Position numbers and translations under genes: made by a program. The notes beneath the pieces were generated by a model. That model did not search any database and was not told where the DNA came from. It saw only the letters and a program-made list of their open reading frames with translations. From Laburnicola sp. R22_1 (Eukaryota; Ascomycota; Dothideomycetes; Pleosporales; Didymosphaeriaceae): DNA of 64,000 bases. Position 1 is the first letter of the stretch, and the number at the start of each line of letters is the position of its first letter. Positions 55,425 to 64,000 of the stretch are shown in pieces. Location of the stretch: NCBI GenBank assembly GCA_014281115.1, contig JACONQ010000012.1, forward strand, positions 2,108,001 through 2,172,000, read 5' to 3'.

Positions 55425-56442
55425 TGGAGCTCGTCAAAACAAGATCTCACAGTTGCACGAACCGTGCGGCTTGACGTATGAGGGGCGGACAGGGTCCTGT
55501 TGCTAACCCCACCAGGAAGTGATCATCGACGCGACGGACCTCGCGAGGCCCCAGCATCGAGATTTTTGCTACACCCGGAAAGTATCGTGAACCACCTGTT
55601 GTTGCTCAGGTGACGCTCTGTTCCATCCTGCTGTTTGCATCGAAAAAGCCGGCACTAAAACCACGTGCGCATCGAATCACCGGGTGCAGCAAGACCCATG
55701 GTTCTACCAAGACATTCTCAATGATACAGAGACACGTTAGATTGACACATTTTATTAGCTGGGCAAGGTCCTTAAACGGTCATCTCGTTAGACAACTCAC
55801 TTAGTGATCTATAATAAAAGCTAGATACATGCCCGAACACAATATCGGTCTATGAGGAGCGACAGAAACCGACAAACTCTTTCTTCCAAGATAGGAGAGA
55901 TTCCAGGCCACGCGCCCAGCACTCAAAATTTCGATCAAATACTGTCTGACATATGCTTTGCCTCAACCAACCCCAAAGCCAGCACGCTACAGAGGAAAGG
56001 AGGTATAGACGCTGGAGAAGCCGTGCTTTCAGATCCACACCGGACAAAAGATGTCAAACTTTTGGAACAGGGAGATGTAGTACACGATGTGCTCGGGCAC
56101 GTGAAAGTGGTGATGGACATGATGAAGGGTCGTTAGGGAGCCATTAAGCGTGTATGGTAAAGAGACAAGTTGTCGTAATTTTCAAAGAGCCTGGCCCCAT
56201 CAAGTGAACAGTGCCTTGCCAAGCAAGGTCAAGGCAAGGCTGCCGAGCATGCTGAAAGAGAAGTACCGATATGCGAGAGAACTTAAGATTGTCAACAAGA
56301 TCTTATTGCTCACAGACTGGAACAAATACCGAAGCCACGAGATCGGAGGGGACCGTTCGCACCTAGATGTATGCGCAGCGTTGCGAGCATCTGAACATGC
56401 TTGACGAGATGGTGGAGATGAATCCACAAAGAGCGTTGTATT
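55425..56442. other. Intergenic, about 1 kb
   Basis: No supported gene. A plus-strand frame at 55852-56136 (QILSDICFASTNPKASTLQR) and one at 56150-56404 are protein-like but short and without domains; the eIF4B 3' UTR lies at the right end. Confidence 0.35.
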
Positions 56443-58450
56443 CTAGGATGCAATGGCGCGAGCCGGACCACCTCCGCCACGTCGGTTTCCCCTCGAGGGC
56501 TTGGTAGGCTTGACGACAGTACTCCATCCGTCATCGTCCTTAGCCTCTGTCGTGGTCGGGGTGGACGCTGCAGGAGTGCTGGACTTTCTCCAGGAGCTCT
56601 CGACTTTGGTATCACGGACGGCCTCCTTTGGCTTTACGGCCTTGTCGTCGACGATTTCGCCGTTGGCAGGTGAATCGGCGGCCTCCACCTCAGGAGGGAC
56701 GTCACCCTCATCTGGCACACGTCGTAGGATCTCAAAGTTGGCGGCGGGCTTCTCCTCCTCGCCATTTTCCTTCGAGTTCTCGGTCGCTGGTGTAGATGAT
56801 GGTTCGGTCTTCGGTGAAGCTACGGCCTTCTCAGCGGACTCCTTGGCCTTCCTCTCCTCACGGGCTTTATCATCAGCCTCCTTCTTCTGGCGAATGGCCA
56901 ATTGTCTCTTCTCTTCGATTTCTCGCTCACGGGCCGCAGTATCAATGGGCCTTGCAGCACCAAAGGGGTTAGGCTTGGAGTCAGATGAGGCGGTCAGTGG
57001 GGCAGGTTCCGGTGCTTCTGAGACGGTTCGCTTGGCAAGGTTCAGTCTTGGGCGAGTTGCTGGAGCAGCAGGCTGGGGCGCAGGAGATGAAGGAACGCTG
57101 GCATCAGGTGTTGCGTTGGGTGACTTGACTGGAGCGTCTGGACGCATCTTGGTGCGCCACTGGTTGTCGAGTTCTGGGGCAGTGGGTTGGCGATCGTGCA
57201 CAGGACGATCCGAGAACTCGCGGCGTGGAGGGCGGGAGCCGTCGTTGGAGCGCCCCTCGCCCCATGCCGGAGACTGGCGTCGCTCACGAGGACCATCGTT
57301 GCTACGCACTCGGCCCCCATCTCTCGTAGGGGCGGATCCAGGAACGGGCGACAGGGGACCCTTTCGTTCCCAGTTGCCGAAGTCGCGCTCCTTGCCATCG
57401 CTGAATGGAGGAGGACGTCTCCGCTCTCCACGCTCGCTTCCGGCGTCAGATGCGCCCTCAAACTGGCGAAATCCTCCACGATCAGACGGACGGCGCTGGC
57501 CAGGAATATCAGGTAGAGGACCCTTCCTGGTCCAATCGGACATGTCCTTCATTTCAGGACGATCCTTGGCTGCAACGCATCAGCGACTTGTGCTTCCAAA
57601 ACTCTCCAACAAGATACGTACGAGGTTCGGCAACGCTCACTCGGATGTTTCTGCCTTGGAATTGATGACCAGACAAGTCCAGCGCCTTTTTCAGGCCATC
57701 AAGACTGCCGAATTCAACGTATCCGAAGCCTTTCGGCTTTCGCTCCAGCTTGTCCTCCACGATGCGCACGTTGGTGACCTCGCAGTCGCCGAAGAAGTCG
57801 CTGATGTCACCTTCGGTAGCATCGAAGGAGAGATTGCCCAAGTGGGCAGTATACGGGGGCTTTGAGGGGAGGGGAAGCTCCTCGCGGACTGCGTAGCCTC
57901 CGAGGCGGTCGCTGCCACCTGTCCAACACCGTCAGCACAAAGATACCAATGACCGGGAGAGTTAAACCCACTGAAACCGCCACCGCCGGCACCGCGGTCA
58001 GAGCCGAATCCGCCGGCAGAGCCAAACGTACGCCTCTCGCCTCCATAACCAGCACCGCCGCCGCCTGTATCAACGTCAGTATACCGATGTCGGGTTTCCG
58101 CACAGCGAGGCTCGGGGCAAAATTACTTCCGGCTGTGACAAGTTAGTATTCCGTATTTCAAGTATGGCGGAATAGTCGACTTACCACCGATGGGGGTATC
58201 CTCCATTTCATCAGCCCATGATCCGAGTGCTACAGCAGCGTCAGCCTTTTCCGCTCCCCGCACAGAGCGGGGCGGACATACATTGATCGCCCAGAAAGTC
58301 CCCCAGGGACATCTTCTGTTGGGTTTTCTTGGGACCTGCAATCGACACAAGTTAGCCATGATATCCATGCGGTATGCCGCGCGCGCACAAAGCGGGGCTG
58401 CAGAAGTCGGCGCCGCCTGACAATCAAGCGCGCACAGTCGACGTACCCAT
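56443..58450 (-). CDS. TIF3: Translation initiation factor eIF4B (Tif3-like), six exons
   Basis: Exons 58447-58450, 58282-58335, 58185-58229, 57972-58064, 57622-57918 and 56443-57569 join in frame to 539 residues. Exon 1 holds only ATG-G before a GTACGT donor. The protein starts MGPKKTQQKMSLGDFLGDQ, then LGSWADEMEDTPIG, a Gly-rich stretch, one RRM at about residues 82-163 (LGNLSFD, RNP1 KGFGYVEF, ending NIRVSVAEP), repeated SDWTRKGPLP / FGNWERKGPLSP modules, and a charged Lys/Glu-rich C-terminus ending RGGGGPARAIAS. eIF4B stimulates the eIF4A helicase and mRNA loading on the 40S subunit. Introns are 52-120 bp. The last part of the C-terminus (STVVKPTKPSRGNRRGGGG) is characteristic of fungal eIF4B. 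Confidence 0.9.
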
Positions 58451-58897
58451 GATTGCGGTTTGCAGTCAACGCGCTGTCGAAACCGCGCGCTGGCCGAGTA
58501 GATACCGAGAGCGATTCGGGCTCTCAGTAAAAGTTGTGTGAGTGGGAGTGGTCCGTCGGTCGAAGTTTGTGCGTGGAGTCGAGGGGACCTGCCTGAAGAA
58601 AATCGCCCGCAAGGCAAGTGCGATTAACGTCCAGCGGTCCTCTAGTGGCTTGGCGTTTTCTCGTATCCCCAAGTTATTTCCACTCGAATCTTGTACCACT
58701 ACTCCGATCTGAAGCACAGTTTGCTTCTCCCATGGATTAGCGATGGGTCCCACGCCTGACCAGAGTTTGATCACTCATCCACTTCATGTGGCACGACAAG
58801 CGGCGCTGGTTGGCGCTGGCTGTGGTGAGTTACCATCATTTCGTTTGAGGGCGGGCACACAGGCTCCAGTCATTTCCTCTTGCCAATTCCACCCAAA
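58451..58897. promoter_or_regulatory. Divergent promoter of eIF4B and the next gene
   Basis: About 450 bp between start codons; no tRNA, repeat or clear motif seen. Confidence 0.4.
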
Positions 58898-59765
58898 ATG
58901 CCACTAGATTCCTGGACTGTACACCAGTGCCCACAAGGTGAAGCCCGTGCCGAGAACGTGCATGTGAGCATCACGCTCTCTTATACATTTGCCCGGGCCA
59001 AGCGATATCACGTGCTTTTCGTTCCTCCGGGCTCTCCATCTTCAAATTGCAGCCGCACTCCGAGATAGAGCCCTAGCATAGTCATTGAATCCTCGACCAT
59101 ACCAACTCACACGTCCAGGCGTCCCCGGCCTCGCCATAGGCGCCACCTACGGCACCCTTCGCACACAAACCCCCGTCCTCTTTTCCCTCTTCTCCGGCGC
59201 CCAATGCTTCACCATCGGCACCACCTTCTACACCATCCGATCCACCATTCTAAACCAGGACGGCTTAAAAAACTGGTTCCACATCTCCCGCGGCGCACCT
59301 ACTATCCCCCGAACCGACCTCGACCCCTCTCCTTCTGACCGCGTCCGCGCATCTACCATCGCGGGCGCTTGTACGGGCTTCTCTCTGGGCTTTTTGTTCC
59401 GCGGTCCGAAAAATGTAATCCCTGGAACGGTCATGTTTTCCCTGTTTGGTTATGGTGGCCAACATGCGTATAACTGGCTTGATAGGCGGAACTCGGATGC
59501 GGTGCGGAGAGAGCAGGGGATGAAGGAGAAGGGAGAGGAGAAGGTGCCGTTTGTGCAGAGGATTCTGAAGAGCAAGTGGAGTCCATTGAAAGAGCTGAGC
59601 GACGAGGAGTATGAAAACTTGATAAGGGAGAAGCTGTTGGGCGTAGAGGCAGAGATTGCGCTTATTGATGATAAGATTGAGGGGCTGAGGAAGAAGCAGA
59701 AGGAGCTGAATGCGCAGAAGACCTCGAATGTGCAGGACCGTCCTCAAAAAAAAGAGTTGAAATAG
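58898..59765 (+). CDS. Mitochondrial-type membrane protein of unknown function
   Basis: Exons 58898-58963 and 59082-59765 (intron 118 bp, GTGAGC..ATAG) give 249 residues starting MPLDSWTVHQCPQGEARAEN. The core SLNPRPYQLTRPGVPGLAIG, ATYGTLRTQTPVLFSLFSGA and ASTIAGACTGFSLGFLFRGP, KNVIPGTVMFSLFGYGGQHA has Gly-rich helices like the Tim17/Tim22/Tim23 group or complex I accessory proteins; the C-terminal about 80 residues form a charged coiled coil (LGVEAEIALIDDKIEGLRKK). Homologues in filamentous fungi are likely, but I cannot name it. An alternative donor at 58939 leads to early stops. Confidence 0.7.
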
Positions 59766-60482
59766 TACAAGGCTTGACTAGTTCTCTGAAGAGCTTCACG
59801 GAGTCACCGCTCGCTGGGGTTCTGCACATGGGGAGTTGTTGTAGACTATATGTAGATAATTGCCTGTAATTTACTTTGCGTACGCTTGCCGAACCATCGT
59901 CTATCAACTGCCGTCGACGTTATTGCTATTTTGTGTATATTTTGTTACTTGCTACTACATGCTAGGTACTAGGTCATATTACCTCCTACATTACCCTGTC
60001 CTTAGTTTTATGTGTTGCGTTAATTTCTACATGCCATAGTACGACGAAGGCTTTCATCTCACATAATATCACAGAAAAGTTAGTTTTACAAGGACTCGAA
60101 CAAAATTACAACCCCCCATGTTAAAACGCAATCAATATTCTGTATACAAACCACCTTCCCACATAGTACTAACAATAAACGTCTCCCAAGCCACTCACAC
60201 CAACATACATTCCATGCTCAGCCTTAGCATCCTATTACGACCACTGGCATTTCCCAGATACACTCAACCAAACTCAACAGAACAGCTCAAATGTGTCTCA
60301 CCCTCCAACCTTCGTTCGCATGCAGGTCCCATTCCCTAGCGCGCCAAAAGCCATGCAAGCCCCAGCCCACCATGCAGGAACACCACCACCAAATATCCCA
60401 GACAAGGATGCAGCTTATCAGCACACGCTCACGATCCCGATATCCATCAATCTGGAAACTCCTCGAGCAATACAGCACAAGC
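59766..60482. other. Intergenic, contains a diverged SINE-like copy
   Basis: No supported gene apart from the repeat fragment at 60012-60095. Short frames show no domain. Confidence 0.4.
60012..60095 (+). mobile_element. SINE-like repeat, copy E (diverged)
   Basis: Keeps GCGTTAATT, ACGACGAAGGCTTTCATCTC, and ATCACAGAAAAG from the family consensus but differs at many other places. The 3' part and target duplications cannot be defined. Confidence 0.55.
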
Positions 60483-61334
60483 CTACATCCCGGTATATAA
60501 TGTAGATAGATTCGCACAATAAATGTTTGAAAAACGATGTAATATTCTTCTCGATCCTAATCTTGGGATATCCAACAAGCTACACCAGTACATTCGGCCA
60601 TCCAGCTTCACACGTCCTTCTAATTCCATCACACATCTACCTAACAATACAGTCCCAATTTTTACACCACCTGTGCGAATAAAAAACTCGCTATGCAAGC
60701 TCAAGTCCAGCCCCCGGTTCAAGAAGAAGTAACGCTGCAAACCTCCATCATCATCCAAAACAGATAGCCGTACATCGTGTCGACATAGATCGCCCATAAA
60801 TGGTGTCCTGCACTTTTGCCGCAGCATATCCCGTCCAAATTTCCATTGCCCGCCATAAATGATGCCCGCCATAGTAATAACCCAATCCTCCAACAGCATG
60901 GGGAAGACGCCGGAACGCAACAGAAAGCGACAAATGCTCAACTTACCTATCTGAAGAAGGACCATCTCATTCTCTTCGCACAGCCTCTCAGACTGGCGAG
61001 TACCGAGTAAAGATTGTCTTTCTAGAGCTTCTTCAGCAGGAGACCTTCGTGGGGGGTTTGGCTTTTTGTTGTACACTCGATCTGGCCCTTGCCCGTTTCG
61101 CGGCGAAACCTTGATCGCTGACCACGTCCCAATCGCTCCCTGGTCCGATCCTGCGGATCCACTTGTCGTGGTAATGAAAGGTGCCAAGTAGCGCAGCACA
61201 GTGTCGTCCGTGACTATTGCACGGTACCTGTCGAGGGCTCTTGTTTAGTATGCATATTTCCAACTCTTATCCAACTCTTCTCAAGCGAGGATAAAAATAA
61301 CAGGAATGGTGACGCAGGCTCGACAATTTCGAAC

Positions 61335-63083
61335 TTACAAAACGCCACCGGGTAACTGCACTCCCCTATTCCCACCATCCCATCCGAATCCACCTCCACC
61401 TCCTACACTTCGTATATCGTTGCCGCCAACGGTGCTCACATGGCCTTCGGCGGGTGCGGCATGTTTCCGAAGCATGAACATAGGTTTGCGACCCTCTTTA
61501 TCGAGCTGCTTGAACAGTATCAGAGGCCGCTCGTTCAATCCCAGGCATCGTTCCTGATCGCCATGCACGATGTATAGAGCGTATTGTCGCCAATCCGCCG
61601 TAATGTTGTACTTCTTGAGCGCAACAGGTAGAACCTTGTGGCAGGGATCGTCAATCGAGACACGGAACGACTTGAAGATCTCGACCTGCGGGTTAGTCGA
61701 GGACGACGCTGGCGTAGACCCGGAGTTGGAGCTCATGGTGCCACCAGAGAGCGGCGGATCGCGTTCGTCGATACTCGGCGTTGGCGCTGGATTGGACCGC
61801 ATTGCTCTCGAGTTGAGCGGCGCAGGCGTGTTACGATTCCGGTCCGACACCATGGTAGAGTCTGAAGCCCAGCTGTTCTGCGACCATGTATTTTGGTTGT
61901 TCTCGTGATCGGGATGTCCGCTGCGGGGCAGGTCTGAGCGAGTGTAGGACCGATTGTTGTTCTGGTTCTGGTTTTGGGAATAGGCCGGGGAAGTGGGCGA
62001 GGGTTGCGGCACGTTGTTGGGCGACATTTGCTGGCCGCCTGCAATTGACGCTGTAAGGTGTGAGGAAGCTGCCAAAGCTGCTGCGGAGGGATCGAGAGAC
62101 GAGTTGTCGACTAAGGCGCGTCCCTCCGGAATGGTCGGAGAGGGGTTCTTCGGACCAGACGCAAGGAAAAGCCTCTTGGTAGAGAACTTACGTGACAGAC
62201 TGCTCCCAACCGTCCTCTCTGGTGCTGCCGGGGGAGACGTGACACCATGGTCGTGGGGCGTGGGCAGCGGTTGCTGACTGTCTTTGTATGCGCGCGCCAT
62301 GGCAAGGGTCTCTTCGCGGAGTCTCTTGTAGTCCTCCAGCACGCGGCTCAGATCGTCCTTGAGGTGCCGTATTTCGACTTCACTGGCATGTAACCGCTCG
62401 TCGCGGGCTTGCACTACGCGGATCACCTTGGCGAAGTCTTCCTGCGTGGGCGGGGCATCTTGCGAAGACGTGTCTGCAGCTACACGGCAGTTAGCAGGTG
62501 GCGTCATTGACAGGAAGGGGCCGCCGTACACAGCGGAACGTAGTGGTCCGGTTCTATGGGCACGTTCTGCTTCACTTTCATCTCGTAGACTGCCTTGAGA
62601 ATGGTGAGTCGGTGGCCAACGCTATGGAGGCCAATCTCTTTCAGCTCGGCATGCTGCACTTCAACCAGCACCTCGCCCGAGAACTCATGCTCTGCGGCCC
62701 AGTTAGCACATTGCCGGTAACGCGCGCCAGTTCAGCCTACCGATGAATGTGTCCGCATACTGCTTCAATCCCAGGCCCGCTACGAAGTCGGCGACCTGGT
62801 CTGTGGTCCACTCGGTTATGAGGCCGGTGGGACTGCTCTTGCTGTCCCGCGAGTGGGTGAAGGTGGTGGGCGTATGCTCGGTGCTCATGGGGCCCGAAGA
62901 CATGGGCGAGCTCTCGGCATACTCGACGGGCAGTGTGGGGCTCTGGATGACGCTGCGCTCGTGCTCGTCGCTGGCTTCGTAGTCCTCGTCGGAGTCGTCG
63001 TGGTACTTTGTCGTGTAGGCCATGTCAGTGGCGGGGGGCAAGCTCGCGGCGGCGGCGTGCGAAGACAGAGCTGGCGACGCCAA
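61335..63083 (-). CDS. STE50: MAPK cascade adaptor Ste50 (SAM + Ras-association domains)
   Basis: Exons 62741-63083, 62530-62691 and 61335-62479 (introns 49 and 50 bp) give 549 residues; a second ATG at 63023 (MAYTTKYHDDSDEDYEASDE) is an equally good or better start. A SAM domain spans about residues 85-150 (ITEWTTDQVADFVAGLGLKQ, GEVLVEVQHAELKEIGLHSV, GHRLTILKAVYEM), a coiled coil follows (HLKDDLSRVLEDYKRLREET), then a long Ser/Pro/Asn-rich linker and a Ras-association domain at about 430-510 (IFKSFRVSIDDPCHKVLPVA to FMLRKHA). Ste50 links the Ste11-type MAPKKK to Cdc42/Ras in mating, filamentation, osmotic and virulence signalling. The frame ends LPGGVL at a TAA that overlaps a strong GTAAGT donor, so a C-terminal extension is possible. 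Confidence 0.92.
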
Positions 63084-63925
63084 GGCTCAATCACAGCGCT
63101 GACGAGGGGAAGGCGGCCCGTTCTCTCAGAGACACGATGGAGTTGTGGTGGAGGATGGTCCCGGCACTAGGTATGTGCAGCGGTGCGTCCACGGCCGTCC
63201 AGGCTCACGACCCTGCTGAGACGAAGCGAGATTGACTAGGCGTGTTTCGCGGCCTGACACGCGCTGCTGCTGGGACGCCGTGCCTCTGGCGGGCTCCCGG
63301 GCTGTGTCAGACAGATGGGACGACGTGCGGCGGCGCGGTTGCAGCGAGCGAGCGTGGGGAGGCGGCGGGCGCAGGCGGAGGCGTGGGCTTTGTCTGCGTG
63401 CGTGTCTGGCGTGGTGGTGGACGGCGGTGGACGGTGGAGGGGAGCAGCGGCCCAGGGCGGCAGCGGATGCAGGCGTCAGGCTCTTCACACGCTCCCGCGA
63501 CAGCAATGGCACAGCAGCACGCAACACAACAGCGCAGCTTCGGGACGATCCAACAGAGGCAGAGACGGGCAGAGACGGGACGCAGGCTGTGGCTGCTGGA
63601 GGAGCAGTCCCCGGGCCCCATCAGTACCCTCGGCGGCAAGCGCAACCAAGCATTGGCCCGAGCGCCCCATGCGAAAAGTATTGGCTTTCACCTCTACTGC
63701 AGTCCGTCTTTGTGCGCTGCAAGGTTCTGCGCCTGCCAATATCCCTCTTTGCCCACACCAGCGCCGGCCACCCGTCTGGAAGCGCACTAGGCGGCGGACA
63801 CCACGCACGCAACAGGCACAAATCCTGGAGGAAAGGCCCGGCCGCACTCTCACCGCCACCGCCTGCCAGCTGCCCTGTTCGCCCGCCAACCGTCAACGGC
63901 AGCATAACCACTTGCCCGACCCAGC
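63084..63925. promoter_or_regulatory. Long GC-rich divergent promoter of STE50 and the right-edge gene
   Basis: About 840 bp of GC-rich DNA. Many long frames overlap on both strands because stop codons are rare at this GC content; their translations are Arg/Ala/Pro-rich and none resembles a protein domain. They are treated as chance. Confidence 0.5.
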
Positions 63926-64000
63926 ATGGCCGACGCAAAGCCCGTCACCATGACTGCCGCCCAGGCCCACGACCGCCTCCCCGACGACCTCCGCAACGAC
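63926..64000 (+). CDS. N-terminus of a gene running off the right edge
   Basis: ATG at 63926 in a good context (CAGCATGGCC) opens 25 codons, MADAKPVTMTAAQAHDRLPD and so on, continuing beyond the window. Too short to identify. Confidence 0.55.
   Translation, partial: MADAKPVTMTAAQAHDRLPDDLRND

Noticed and set aside
58127..58132. A 6-nt micro-exon in eIF4B between two introns
   Set aside because: A single 120-bp intron (58065-58184) keeps the same frame and is simpler.
60080..60110. tRNA-like B box (GTTCGAGTCCT on the minus strand)
   Set aside because: No A box or cloverleaf stems around it; probably chance next to repeat copy E.
63242..63953. Long overlapping frames on both strands (up to 212 codons)
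   Set aside because: The DNA is very GC-rich so stops are rare; translations are Arg/Ala/Pro-rich on all strands and no frame has a domain. STE50 promoter is the simpler reading.

Overview
The window is nuclear DNA of a filamentous ascomycete (Pezizomycotina; gene content and style point to Dothideomycetes, an inference). The evidence is eukaryotic gene content (RRB1, a Spg1/Tem1 GTPase, CSL4, GPI12, eIF4B, STE50), many introns of about 48-120 bp with GT..AG ends, Zn2Cys6 and F-box proteins, and a 19-kb AT-rich block whose retrotransposons look destroyed by repeat-induced point mutation (RIP).

Layout. 1-9.5 kb: a compact group of lipid- and membrane-type genes (Spinster-like MFS transporter, soluble-looking cytochrome P450, TLC-domain membrane protein, fatty-acid/sterol hydroxylase, CDP-alcohol phosphotransferase, a small spliced conserved protein) ending in a Zn2Cys6 regulator. 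No polyketide, non-ribosomal peptide or terpene synthase is visible. This is the best candidate for an undescribed pathway. 9.6-21.5 kb: housekeeping genes (RRB1, Spg1-type GTPase, CSL4, GPI12) with lineage-type genes between them (a 902-residue Pro-rich protein, an F-box protein, a four-helix membrane protein). 21.5-28.1 kb: a gene graveyard with relics of a tannase/feruloyl esterase, a berberine-bridge-type FAD oxidase and a guanylate kinase around one intact secreted thaumatin/Bys1-like gene. 28.1-34.9 kb: a short AT-rich islet, a methyltransferase, a possible small secreted protein and a large BPI-like lipid-binding-domain gene.

34.9-54.0 kb: an AT-rich block that resolves into three nested LTR elements: an outer Ty1/Copia (about 35.11-53.99 kb), a middle Ty3/Gypsy-type element on the minus strand (37.16-49.52 kb) and an inner Ty1/Copia (39.34-46.84 kb). 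A short SINE-like repeat is inserted in the innermost one. All coding relics carry many stops. The same roughly 100-bp repeat occurs five times in the window, with 10-15 bp target-site duplications for three copies; one copy sits exactly between the convergent stop codons of the P450 and TLC genes.

54.0-64.0 kb: normal gene-dense DNA with a frame-interrupted gene next to the repeats, eIF4B (six exons), a mitochondrial-type membrane protein, STE50, and the first codons of a further gene at the right edge. Exon boundaries were read by eye from splice signals, reading frame and family motifs; no search or alignment program was run.
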